Shown here: in pieces, positions 1-7,996 of the stretch | Position numbering within the stretch: position 1 is the first letter of the stretch | How the letters are laid out: each line of letters starts with the position of its first letter | DNA from: Lachnospiraceae bacterium | Lineage (GTDB): Bacteria > Bacillota > Clostridia > Lachnospirales > Lachnospiraceae | Direction: 5' to 3' | Assembly (NCBI GenBank): GCA_003979345.1 | Contig: RYVZ01000014.1 | Coordinates: 1 to 64,000, forward strand | Length of the DNA: 64,000 bases | Program-made: the position numbers and the translations under genes | Notes under the pieces: model-generated | Databases searched by the model: none | What the model was told of the DNA's origin: nothing | Seen by the model: the letters and a program-made list of their open reading frames with translations, nothing else

Positions 1-45
1 ACGGTAAAGACTTGGAATGAAATAGAGCGGTACATGGAGGGATAG
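1..45 (+). CDS. C-terminal tail of a gene cut by the window edge
   Basis: The first frame is open from base 1 and reads fourteen codons (TVKTWNEIERYMEG) before a TAG at 43-45. It is probably the end of a gene that begins before the window. The tail is too short to assign a family. No terminator follows it. The roughly 330 bases after it (46-375) hold no gene I can support: the two short open frames there lack ribosome sites and look like chance. Confidence 0.4.
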   Translation, partial: TVKTWNEIERYMEG

Positions 46-375
46 CGTGTGCAGAATGTTACCGCCTATGAAGAAATCATGTTGGAGGCAGGATTAAACC
101 GTTTTATTATGTCGGTTAAGCAATGGGTATCCTGTACAAATTCACTTGCGTATTCAAACGGTTCATCTATTGCCAGAGCATTTAAGGCACATTCAGAGCA
201 GGGAGTGGTTTTCAATCCTTCTTCTGTTTTTTGCAGTCTATCTATCTGTCCTCTTTTCATATTTTTGAAAGCATTTCAATCAGTTCATAATTCCCATATG
301 TTTTGTGTTATAATGTTTTATGTGATTTTGTTTCCTTAAAAATCATCAAATCACAATCGGGATTATAGGAGGACA

Positions 376-983
376 ATGACAAAGATGACCGAAAGAGAAA
401 AAATGCTGGCGGGAGAATTGTATGATCCCTCCGATCCAGAACTAAATGCGCTGTTGGTGAAAGCCCGTAAACTGGCCCGGAGATACAACCAAATTGATGA
501 GGATGAGCAAGAAAAGCGAGAGGCTATCCTGCATGAACTACTTCCGAACACGAAGAACCTGCCCGGTTTGCAGGCTCCCATTTATTTTGACTATGGATGC
601 AACACCACATTCGGAAAATTTAGCGGTGCCAACTTTGGCTTTACCTGTCTTGACGTATGCCCGGTGTACATCGGTGATAACGTGATGATCGGACCCAATG
701 TTACCCTCGCTACGCCGATGCACCCGCTCCTGCCCGCGGAGAGAAATGTGCGGCAAAGACCAGATGGCAGCTATTATAATCTGGAGTATGCCAGATTAGG
801 ATTGAGGATAACTGCTGGCTGGCGCCCAATGTAGTGGTCTGTGGCGGTGTAACCATCGGTGAGGGTTCCGTGATAGGTGCTGGCAGTGTAGTAACAAGGA
901 ATATTCCGCCTCACAGTCTGGCTGTTGGTAACCCTTGCCGGGTAATTCGCAAATTAACAGAAGCCGACAGGATGCAAAGATAA
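376..983 (+). pseudogene. Sugar O-acetyltransferase (maltose/galactoside acetyltransferase family), frameshifted
   Basis: This is a left-handed beta-helix (hexapeptide-repeat) acetyltransferase of the Maa/NodL/LacA type, which transfers acetyl from acetyl-CoA to a sugar hydroxyl. The opening MTEREKMLAGELYDP and the later TPMHPLLPAERN are family hallmarks. The frame runs from 376 (or ATG 385) to about 795. It then continues one base earlier as IRIEDNCWLAPNVVV and ends AVGNPCRVIRKL at the TAA 981-983. The shift falls where relatives carry a Pro-Ile before the last coils, consistent with a small deletion whose net length is one base modulo three. The full length of about 200 codons fits the family. 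AGGAGG at 368-372 is the ribosome site. A sequencing error could give the same picture. Confidence 0.8.
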
Positions 984-1022
984 ATTCTCGTTTATCGCAG
1001 GCAGATAGAAAGGAATCATCAT

Positions 1023-2087
1023 ATGACAAAAAAGAAAGACTCAGAGATAACAATACGTTCGAGTGCCGCTGAATACCTTACCTTTGTGGCTGCCACGGGG
1101 GATACTGAAAGCAGTTATGAGATGCGCTATGAGAACGAAAACATTTGGCTGACACAAAAAATGATGTCGGCTCTCTACGATGTTTCAGTGGCCGCTATAT
1201 CTCAGCATATTAAGCGCGTTTATGATGATGGAGAACTGACACCGGAGGCAACTATTAAGAAATACTTAACAGTTCAAACCGAAGGAAGCCGCCAAATTTC
1301 ACGCAATCTAGATCACTATAATCTTCAGATGATTATCGCTGTGGGGTTCAAGGTAAATAACCAGCGGGCTGTTCAGTTCAGAAAGTGGGCGGGGCAAATC
1401 GTGAAAGAACACACGATCCAAGGTTGGACAATGGACAGGGAGCGTCTGAAAAACGGGCATATGTTCACGGATGAATATTTTGACCGTCAGTTACAGTATA
1501 TCCGAGAAATTCGCCTGTCAGAGCGAAAATTCTATCAAAAAGTCACTGACTTGTATGCGACAGCGTTTGACTATGATAAGGACGCTAAGACCACACGACT
1601 GTTCTTCCAAACCGTTCAGAATAAAATGCACTTTGCTGTTCATCGACATACTGCCGCAGAACTTATAGTAGAGAGAGCAGACGCTCAAAAAGAGCATATG
1701 GGGTTGATGACTTGGGGAAACTCCCCGGATGGAAAAATCATCAAGGCGGATGTTACAATCGCAAAGAACTATTTAAGCGAACAGGAAATGTCCTATTTGG
1801 AGAGGATTGTGACCCTTTATTTGGACTATGCTGAGCTTCAGGCAGAACGGCATATCCCAATGAGCATGGAGGACTGGGCAAAACGTTTGGATGGATTCCT
1901 CGAATTTAACGGAAATGAATTGTTGACAGACGCGGGGAAAATCAGTGCAGAACAGGCGAAGCTTCATGCGGAGACAGAATTTGAAAAGTATAGAATTATT
2001 CAGGACAAACTCTTTATGTCCGACTTTGACCGCTATATGTTGGAATTGAGCGAAGCGGCAAGCAATGCGAATTCAACGCACCAGTAG
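1023..2087 (+). CDS. rhuM: RhuM-family protein (virulence RhuM/Fic-associated type)
   Basis: The 354-residue product matches the RhuM family, named after a Salmonella pathogenicity island 3 gene, whose biochemical role is unknown. The diagnostic stretch is near residues 45-160: WLTQKMMSALYDVSVAAISQH, a predicted DNA-binding-like N-terminal helix pair, then RNLDHYNLQMIIAVGFKVN and FRKWAGQIVKEHTIQGW. The family is common on genomic islands and conjugative elements of gut Firmicutes, which fits the mobile-element remnants around it. An AAAGGA ribosome site lies 9 bases before ATG 1023. The reading frame is intact and ends TAG at 2085-2087. It is the only undamaged island gene besides the kinase at 2516. 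Confidence 0.85.
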   Translation: MTKKKDSEITIRSSAAEYLTFVAATGDTESSYEMRYENENIWLTQKMMSALYDVSVAAISQHIKRVYDDGELTPEATIKKYLTVQTEGSRQISRNLDHYNLQMIIAVGFKVNNQRAVQFRKWAGQIVKEHTIQGWTMDRERLKNGHMFTDEYFDRQLQYIREIRLSERKFYQKVTDLYATAFDYDKDAKTTRLFFQTVQNKMHFAVHRHTAAELIVERADAQKEHMGLMTWGNSPDGKIIKADVTIAKNYLSEQEMSYLERIVTLYLDYAELQAERHIPMSMEDWAKRLDGFLEFNGNELLTDAGKISAEQAKLHAETEFEKYRIIQDKLFMSDFDRYMLELSEAASNANSTHQ

Positions 2088-2188
2088 TCATCTAGATAAT
2101 TCCATCTCTCACCAACGGCAAGAGTAAAACCAAAGGAACTGCCGTTGATATCGTTCTCTGGAAATACCACTATAGAAGGAGAAACGAC

Positions 2189-2290
2189 ATGAAGCAGGAA
2201 CTAATGATGACGGTAATGCAACAGATGCTGCCCTACCTCGACAACGCCCAGTTGAAACGCTTCAGCGACTTCTTGGACATCAGCGAATAG
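2189..2290 (+). pseudogene. N-terminal stub of a tyrosine recombinase (integrase)
   Basis: An ATG at 2189 with AGAAGGAG just upstream encodes 33 residues, MKQELMMTVMQQMLPYLDNAQ and a short tail, then TAG. As I recall the family, this opening is typical of phage-type integrases on Clostridia conjugative elements, which normally run to about 300-400 residues. The core-binding and catalytic domains (R..H-R-H..Y) are absent, so only the extreme N-terminus survives. The preceding frame (2100-2188, TNGKSKTKGTAVDIVLWKYHY) is in register with it and may be the end of the gene that normally sits upstream. The stub is a scar of a lost mobile element. Confidence 0.55.
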
Positions 2291-2515
2291 ATACAACCTT
2301 GCAGTATGCAATGGTCAAACAGAGCAACGTGAAAACGGCTCATAGGAAATACAGTGCTGTCCCTACATTAAATAGGAATTTAGTGGTGCGTTAATTGGTC
2401 ATTGAAGAAAAATGCAACAGTTGTTTTTATTGTATCTTAAGTTATTTATGGATTTACAAGTATATCATATATTTCATAAAGACTATAATAGAGAAATGAG
2501 AGGTGCTCAAAGAAA
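2291..2515. other. AT-rich spacer before the kinase gene
   Basis: No open frame or recognised RNA is visible in these 225 bases. A TATAAT at 2484-2489 could be the -10 of a promoter for the gene starting at 2516, but no good -35 lies 16-18 bases before it. Confidence 0.4.
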
Positions 2516-3430
2516 TTGAAAACTCAAATATTATCTGATTTGCAGGAGAAATGGCTCGTCGCTAAATTAGGCGAGAATGATAGTCGAAAAAAGCTGCATC
2601 TGTTGCATACATACCAAGAGATATGGGAACTTCATAAAATGGAGCTTGTACAATCGATATCACATAACAATTTGATCTTCTATGCGGTTTCGGAAAAATA
2701 CGGAGATGTTATATTTAAAATTCTATTGAATAATGGATTTGATAAAGAAATCTCGGCGTTAAGGTCGTTTCAGGGAAGTAAATTTGTATCACTTTATGAA
2801 TACTCTTTGGTAGATAAGATATATCTGATGGAACGGATTACTCCAGGGACTACTCTTTTCGAGGGAACAACCCGTAATAAAAGAATAGAAATCCTCTCGG
2901 ATATTTTTAACGAGTTACATCCTGAACTGCCTGAAAATCATATGTTCCCTACTTATTTTGACTGGTTCAAAAGTGGCGAGGTTGGAACAAGAAACAGGAA
3001 AGATTGCGACAGTATTCGTTCTTACCTTGAAAAAGCAGAAAAAACCATTTTTCATATCAATGAAAACTATCCACATAGATTACTTCTGCATGGTGACTTA
3101 CATCATGAAAATATACTGAAAAATGGTACGGAAGAGTATAAAGTCATCGACCCTAAAGGAGTAGTTGGTAATCCTGTGTTCGATTTATCGAGATTTATTC
3201 TTGATGAATTTAGAGATGATTTAACCTCGGAGTCTAAAAGCAATGTTATAGATTTCGTACAAGCAGTCGGTGACAGCGTAAAGCTCCCATGTGACACATT
3301 ACTTCAGTGCTTATTTATTGAAACTGTGATTTGGCTTTTCCGTGAAGAATTATCGCAAGGTGCAAGTTTGAAAGAATGTGAGGGCTTAATTGCTAATATG
3401 AAAATAGCAAACGAACTAAGTGCTACATAG
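2516..3430 (+). CDS. Aminoglycoside phosphotransferase (APH)-fold kinase
   Basis: The 304-residue product has a protein-kinase-like phosphotransferase fold. The Brenner motif LLHGDLHHENIL (residues about 192-203) supplies the catalytic Asp, and IDPKGVVGNPVFDLSRF (about 213-229) supplies the metal-binding Asp. These motifs match the aminoglycoside/hydroxyurea resistance kinase group, including APH(6)-like enzymes, but many members phosphorylate other small molecules, so resistance is not proven. The start is TTG at 2516, with GAGAGGTG 10 bases upstream. The gene is AT-rich compared with the core genes of the window and sits among broken mobile-element genes, suggesting transfer. Confidence 0.75.
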   Translation: MKTQILSDLQEKWLVAKLGENDSRKKLHLLHTYQEIWELHKMELVQSISHNNLIFYAVSEKYGDVIFKILLNNGFDKEISALRSFQGSKFVSLYEYSLVDKIYLMERITPGTTLFEGTTRNKRIEILSDIFNELHPELPENHMFPTYFDWFKSGEVGTRNRKDCDSIRSYLEKAEKTIFHINENYPHRLLLHGDLHHENILKNGTEEYKVIDPKGVVGNPVFDLSRFILDEFRDDLTSESKSNVIDFVQAVGDSVKLPCDTLLQCLFIETVIWLFREELSQGASLKECEGLIANMKIANELSAT

Positions 3431-3541
3431 AATGACAAATTCCAGTTTATTGGGGAGTTGAAAATCCCTGACGGTACGGAAGGGCGCACTTCTATACATG
3501 GTCTGAGCCCCTTGTACGGAGCGCAGCGGCTATCCCGACTC

Positions 3542-3590
3542 ACCTGTTGAAAGGGTGCAGACGCTTCGCATCCGCACCCTTTCAACAGGT
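3542..3590. terminator. 17-bp perfect inverted repeat between convergent genes
   Basis: The arms 3542-3558 and 3574-3590 are perfectly complementary over 17 bases, with a 15-base loop. The repeat sits between the end of the plus-strand kinase and the stop of the minus-strand thioredoxin-like gene. That position fits a bidirectional terminator, although no long T tract follows on either side. Confidence 0.55.
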
Positions 3591-3591
3591 A

Positions 3592-3804
3592 TTATGTCCG
3601 AACCTTTTGGATTAACGCTTTGGCTTCATCCTTCTTCAGTACCTTGCCATAGGACACCACTTTCCCGTCTACCACCAGCGCCGGAGTAGTCATGACCCCG
3701 GCGGCGGTCTTTGCTGCTTCTGCCTGTGCCATTGTTTCCGGGGTACAGTTGCCGCCACAGCAGCAGGATTTTGTTTCTTCTTTCTTCTTACTGAACAGTC
3801 CCAT
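3592..3804 (-). pseudogene. Small thioredoxin-like (redox-active disulfide) protein with internal deletion
   Basis: The start (MGLFSKKKEETKSCCCGGNC) and end (TTPALVVDGKVVSYGKVL) are those of the short thioredoxins found with arsenic and metal genes in Clostridia, which are usually about 110-120 residues. Here the frame is only 70 residues. EAAKTAAG runs directly into VMTTPALVV, so about 40-45 residues including the catalytic CxxC helix are missing in frame. The N-terminal Cys cluster (CCCGG.C) remains. AGGTGG lies 8 bases before the ATG. Without the redox motif the product cannot act as a normal thioredoxin. Confidence 0.7.
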
Positions 3805-3854
3805 AATTGATTCCACCTAAAAATTTATATCAGCAAAAATTGGAATGCATTGAA

Positions 3855-3992
3855 CAGATAGCTGTTGTGGCCCTGGTGCAGAAAATCGGCAACACCACCT
3901 ATGAGGTGTCGTTCCATTTCAGCACTACCGGCAGGGAAACCATGAGCGACAAAATCAACCGCCTTATCCGCCATGAACTGGATGCATCCTGA
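3855..3992 (+). pseudogene. TnpW-like transposon-encoded protein, N-terminally broken
   Basis: The end of this frame reads KIGNTTYEVSFHFSTTGRETMSDKINRLIRHE, the signature of the small TnpW family carried by Clostridia conjugative transposons. I find no convincing ribosome site or start: the open frame reaches back to 3807, but the upstream residues look unlike the family. I take it as a truncated copy whose 5' end was lost when the neighbouring thioredoxin-like gene was rearranged. Confidence 0.5.
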
Positions 3993-4042
3993 CTTTTTCA
4001 TTTTTTCCGCCCTACAGACTTTTTCATTTTTTCTGCACTACC
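3991..4042. repeat. Imperfect 26-bp tandem duplication
   Basis: Bases 3991-4016 and 4017-4042 are two adjacent copies of a unit beginning GACTTTTTCATTTTTTC, differing at a few positions near the end of the unit. They lie at the junction of the TnpW-like remnant and the broken ATPase, a likely recombination or slippage scar. Confidence 0.7.
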
Positions 4043-4616
4043 TCCTTGACAAACCGAGCGAAAATCTTCTGTCCGTGCATAGAAATCAACTGCCTGCGGC
4101 ATACCGCCGACAATCAGATATTGCCTGAAATAGTCCATTGCTTTTCGGTGAAGCGCCTGCCCCACAGGTTTTTTTCGCTCAAAACAGTCATGCACAAGGG
4201 GGATAAGCGTTTCGTTTCCCAGCGTCCAAAGGAACTCTTCAAAATCCATAGGGTACATGTTTGATGGCGTTCTTCGGAAGGAATTACGATATCCTTTACG
4301 TTTTTGCGGATGGACATCAGGGAGCCTGCTTCCATATAATCATATCTGCCGTCCATGACCAGATATTTGAGGGTGGCTCTGGTTTTTGGAAACATCTGTA
4401 CTTCATCGAAAATAATCAGAGAATCTCCCTGATAGAGCTTTTGGTTGTAGTATGCCGACAGATACATAAACAGATGGTCTAAATCGTCCAGATAGTTTAT
4501 AAACAGATCTGTGACTTCACTGCCGACGCGGTTAAAGTCAATGAGTATATAGGATTTGTAGTTTTCTTTTGCAAATTGCTCAGCAATGTAACTTATGCCG
4601 ACTTCAGATCGCGGCT
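3998..4616 (-). pseudogene. AAA ATPase with DUF4143-type C-terminus, truncated and frameshifted
   Basis: Read on the minus strand, the frame gives ISYIAEQFAKENYKSYILIDF, then SLIIFDEVQMFPKTR (Walker B-like) and YDYMEAGSLMSIRKNVKDI. These are typical of AAA_14 ATPases fused to DUF4143. Near 4259 the frame shifts and goes on as MYPMDFEEFLWTLGNETL and YFRQYLIVGGMPQAV before degenerating near 4020. The N-terminus starts within what should be the Walker A (GKT) region, so the P-loop is gone. Length is about 200 codons against about 400 in intact relatives. The gene is dead. Confidence 0.7.
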
Positions 4617-4940
4617 TCCATGGCGCAGTTGATGGTGGACGGGGAGATATGCTGAATTTTCGGATGTGTTTGCCGGTCAGCTGGAGGCAGAGGTCGGTAA
4701 ATTCAAATTGTGATCACGACATGGCAAGGGTGCTTTGTCTAATTATAGTTTTAGTTCTTTGCCGGAGCAGAATTTTCGAAAAGCTTCGATTGCTTCGGCG
4801 GAGGTTTCGAGTTATAATCGACTATAGGGAGTACAAACTGGGGCTTGGGCGGATGAATATCGGAACGCAAACGGCCTTAGCAGGACAGCCGGCGAATGGC
4901 AGAAACAAGGCTGGGAACAAGGATAAACGGGAGAAACGCA

Positions 4941-5471
4941 ATGGGATCCAATCTCACGACCTTATGCTATATTGAGCGGGGAGACGAATACTTGATGCTT
5001 CACCGCATAAAAAAAGAAAACAATGTGAATCGTGACAAATGGATCGGTGTGGGCGGGCATTTTGAGAAAGGCGAGAGCCCTGAAGACTGTCTGCTCAGAG
5101 AAGTATATGAAGAGACCGGGCTGACACTGAAAAGCTGGCGTTTCCGCGGTATCGTGACTTTCTGCTTTACACCGGAGACAGAAAAACCAACAGATGCATA
5201 CCAGCCCTTATGCGAATATATGCATTTATATACGGCGTCAGATTATGAGGGCAAGCTCACACCCTGTGATGAGGGGGAGCTTGTCTGGGTCAGAAAAGAT
5301 GATGTATTGCGGCTGCCGCTTTGGGAGGGCGACCGCATTTTTCTGAGACTGCTCCGCGGGCAGAACAGCTTTTTTTCGCTAAAATTAAGCTATAGGGGAG
5401 ACTGCCTTACTGAGGCAGTTCTGGATGGTATACATCTGCAGCTTCCATATCATGAGCAGACAGCTGTATGA
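4941..5471 (+). CDS. NUDIX hydrolase, probably 8-oxo-dGTP diphosphatase-like
   Basis: The product hydrolyses a nucleoside diphosphate linked to another group. The Nudix box reads GHFEKGESPEDCLLREVYEETGL, matching GX5EX7REUXEEXGU exactly. The N-terminal LCYIERGDEYLMLHR resembles the MutT/8-oxo-dGTP group. The start chosen is ATG 4941, with CGGGAGA 6 bases upstream; an in-frame ATG at 4896 would add 15 unlikely residues. Length is 176 residues. A stem-loop follows the stop. The substrate is not proven. Confidence 0.85.
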   Translation: MGSNLTTLCYIERGDEYLMLHRIKKENNVNRDKWIGVGGHFEKGESPEDCLLREVYEETGLTLKSWRFRGIVTFCFTPETEKPTDAYQPLCEYMHLYTASDYEGKLTPCDEGELVWVRKDDVLRLPLWEGDRIFLRLLRGQNSFFSLKLSYRGDCLTEAVLDGIHLQLPYHEQTAV

Positions 5472-5480
5472 AATGATCTG

Positions 5481-5510
5481 AGGAAATGCTGATATCATCA
5501 GCGTTTTCCT
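5481..5510 (+). terminator. Stem-loop after the NUDIX gene
   Basis: AGGAAA.GCTGAT (5481-5493) pairs with ATCAGC..TTTCCT (5497-5510) around a 3-base loop. The tail is only weakly T-rich, so termination may be partial before the next gene. Confidence 0.45.
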
Positions 5511-5535
5511 TGGAGTAATAAAAGGGGGACCGGAA

Positions 5536-7548
5536 ATGAGCAGAAAGCAGCCGGAAGAGCCGGGCATAAGCGGAGAAAGACGCCTGAATATTGGTTTGGT
5601 GGTCGCGAATGTGGAGGATGATTTTTCCAACAAGATCTGCAAAGGCGCCATGCGCGCGGCTGAGATGACGGAGGCGAATTTGTTTATTTTCCCTGCCAAA
5701 TACTTAGACCGCAGGGAGGACGAGATCGCGGATGTCAAACAGGCATATGAGTACCAGTATAATGCGCTGATCGATTATGCAAATGCGTCAACGATCGATA
5801 TGATCCTAATCTGCTTAAGCAGTATCGGATATCTTTCGGGTAAAGAGCGCTGCGATGAAGTGCTGTCCCGTTTCAGGGAGATTCCGGTCATGCTGATCGC
5901 GCAGGCGAAAGAAGGCTACTCATCCATTATCTATGATAATCGGTCGGGTCTGGCGGATGCCGTGCGCTATCTGATCCGTGATAAAAAAAGAACGCGCATC
6001 GGTATGCTCACGGGAAGCCGCAACAATATGGACGCTAATGAGCGTCTTGAGATTTACCGCGATGTGCTTAAGGAAGAAGGCATTCCATACGATGAACGGC
6101 TGGTCTGCTATACGAATTATTCCGCTGCCTGCGAGAAAGCTGTTGATGCATTTTTGGAGGAACATCCAGATGTTGAGGCATTAGTCTGTGCCAATGATGC
6201 GATCGCGCAGGGTGTTTATAAAGTGTTAAAGCGCAGAAAACGTGTGATCGGTCAGGATATCCTAGTGACCGGATTTGACGATATCGACGATGCCGTCCGC
6301 ATGGAACCGCAGCTTGCGACCGTGCGTGCGGATGCGGAAATTTTAGGGCACCGTGCGCTTATGGAAGCGTACAGGATGCTGACGGAAAAGAGCCAAGGCA
6401 CGGGGAAACTGCAGTCTGAACAGTTTACGGTAAAAACCAGTTTTATTCTGCGGGAATCCGCAAGCGGTGAAATGGAACTTGCCAATGTAAACAGGGAGTA
6501 TCTGTATGAATACCGTCAAAGACTGAAAATGATGCTGGATATGAATCACAGCTTAAATATTGTCAACCGCGATACGCTGATGTTTGGCGCGGATAATGTA
6601 CGTGATTATGCCAAAATTCTGGATGTATTTAACACATCGGTCATTCATGATTATTACTTATATTTGTTCAAGTCGCCGCGCACCTATCTTCCGGGGAAGC
6701 GGTTCAAAACGCCGGAGGAGATTTATCTGCGGGCCTACAGAAACGGAGATGAGGTCAAGGAGCTTCTGCGCATCGACCAACGGATCAAATTCAGGCAGAT
6801 GTACGAAAATCCCTATCTGCCAAAGGAACGCAAGACGTATATTCTGATCGATATTTATTCCCGTGAGCAGCAATACGGCGTGATGATGTGCGATCTGCCG
6901 TACGAATATCTGCACTATTTGGAAGCACTGTGCTATCAGATCAGCATTGCGGTGAAGATGAAGGAGCTGTTTTCGGTACAGGAAGAGCTGCTTGCGGAAA
7001 AAGAAGATATGCTGCGCAAACTGGAGCAGGAGAATCTCATGCTTGATCATATTTCTAATAAGGATGAGCTGACCGGTATCTTAAACCGCCGCGGTTTTTT
7101 TGCAAAAGCGGGAAAGCTGCTCGGGCAAAAAGAGTCCGACGGGAAGCGCGTGGCGGCTGTCTATGCGGATCTGAATTACTTAAAGCAGATCAACGACAGG
7201 TTCGGTCATGAAGAGGGAGATTTTTCACTGAAAAACTGCGCGGCAGCGCTGGAAGCTGCGCTTGGCAGCCGCGGGGTCGTCGGGCGTATCGGCGGCGACG
7301 AGTTTGCGGGCATTCTCGTTTTGGAAGAGGGGGAATCGGCGGAGGATATCCGCGTTCGCATGAGGGCGTACCTGGACGGAGTCAATGAAAGCGCGGGGAA
7401 ACGATATCCGGTCATGGCGTCGCTCGGCATCATGGAACAGCGGATTACCGGGGAACTTTCGCTCAAAGAACTTTTGGAGCGTTCGGACGATCTTTTATAT
7501 GAAGAAAAAAAGAAAAAAGGTCCGTTTATTGTGAGGGAAAACGAATAA
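5536..7548 (+). CDS. LacI-type ligand-binding domain fused to a GGDEF diguanylate cyclase
   Basis: Residues about 16-310 form a sugar-binding-protein-like fold as in LacI/GalR regulators: RRLNIGLVVANVEDDFSNK, VEALVCANDAIAQGVYKVL, VTGFDDIDDAVRMEPQLATV. No helix-turn-helix precedes it and there is no signal peptide or membrane segment, so it should sense a ligand in the cytoplasm. A middle region of about 170 residues ends in a coiled coil (LLAEKEDMLRKLEQEN). The C-terminus is a GGDEF domain with GRIGGDEF at residues 584-590 and DELTGILNRRGF upstream. The product should make cyclic di-GMP. The usual RxxD inhibitory site before GGDEF is absent. GGGGGAC precedes ATG 5536. Confidence 0.85.
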   Translation: MSRKQPEEPGISGERRLNIGLVVANVEDDFSNKICKGAMRAAEMTEANLFIFPAKYLDRREDEIADVKQAYEYQYNALIDYANASTIDMILICLSSIGYLSGKERCDEVLSRFREIPVMLIAQAKEGYSSIIYDNRSGLADAVRYLIRDKKRTRIGMLTGSRNNMDANERLEIYRDVLKEEGIPYDERLVCYTNYSAACEKAVDAFLEEHPDVEALVCANDAIAQGVYKVLKRRKRVIGQDILVTGFDDIDDAVRMEPQLATVRADAEILGHRALMEAYRMLTEKSQGTGKLQSEQFTVKTSFILRESASGEMELANVNREYLYEYRQRLKMMLDMNHSLNIVNRDTLMFGADNVRDYAKILDVFNTSVIHDYYLYLFKSPRTYLPGKRFKTPEEIYLRAYRNGDEVKELLRIDQRIKFRQMYENPYLPKERKTYILIDIYSREQQYGVMMCDLPYEYLHYLEALCYQISIAVKMKELFSVQEELLAEKEDMLRKLEQENLMLDHISNKDELTGILNRRGFFAKAGKLLGQKESDGKRVAAVYADLNYLKQINDRFGHEEGDFSLKNCAAALEAALGSRGVVGRIGGDEFAGILVLEEGESAEDIRVRMRAYLDGVNESAGKRYPVMASLGIMEQRITGELSLKELLERSDDLLYEEKKKKGPFIVRENE

Positions 7549-7699
7549 TGAATGGGCAAGTCAAAAGAGAAGATGCAAAAACAGCAGATGGCTGAACAAG
7601 ATATATGCCCTGCTCCTGCCGGCGGCATATGCACTTTTTTTGTCGTGCGTTAAAGAAGGTGCGTAAAAAGAAAGATGCTGAGAGAAAGATAAAAATTGC

Positions 7700-7728
7700 T
7701 TGACAGCATATGGCCAATATGGTAAAGT
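7700..7728 (+). promoter_or_regulatory. Sigma-A promoter of the infC operon
   Basis: TTGACA at 7700-7705, a 17-base spacer and TAAAGT at 7723-7728 make a near-consensus vegetative promoter. Transcription should begin near 7735 and give a leader of about 260 bases before infC. Confidence 0.8.
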
Positions 7729-7734
7729 AATTAA

Positions 7735-7960
7735 CTGTGTGAGGAATCGCACGGTAAAAACAAGCAGAGTATCCGCTCTCACCCTGTGGCATCAGGCTTA
7801 ACAGGCGTTCATGATTTCTTTTTCATACGGTCGCTTTCCAAACGGAATCCCGGCAGGCAGGAAACGTTTTATGTTGTCTGGCGGAAGAAGAGCTGTTTCG
7901 GGCAAGGTCGTATCAGAGAAGATGTATGGGTGGATAGCGATGCTGTTCACCTTTTTTATT
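7735..7960 (+). ncRNA. infC/L20-type leader RNA with attenuator
   Basis: The untranslated leader holds a 5' stem (GTGTGA 7737-7742 pairing TCGCAC) and a GC-rich structured centre. It ends in a terminator-like hairpin, GGTGGA (7929-7934) pairing TTCACC (7946-7951) followed directly by six T. In Bacillota the infC-rpmI-rplT leader binds ribosomal protein L20 to favour such a terminator. The position, length and hairpin fit that autoregulation; covariance-model support has not been tested. No other gene lies in the 450-base gap from 7549 to 7996. Confidence 0.65.
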
Positions 7961-7996
7961 TACTAAAAACTGTTTCTTATGATGGAGGACAAAACA

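Noticed and set aside
66..260. 64-residue minus-strand frame (MKRGQIDRLQKTEEGLK...)
   Set aside because: No ribosome site and no recognisable family; the region is next to broken island genes. It could be a remnant but I cannot support it.
4595..4975. 126-residue plus-strand frame
   Set aside because: It spans the broken ATPase end and the NUDIX start in another frame, without a ribosome site.
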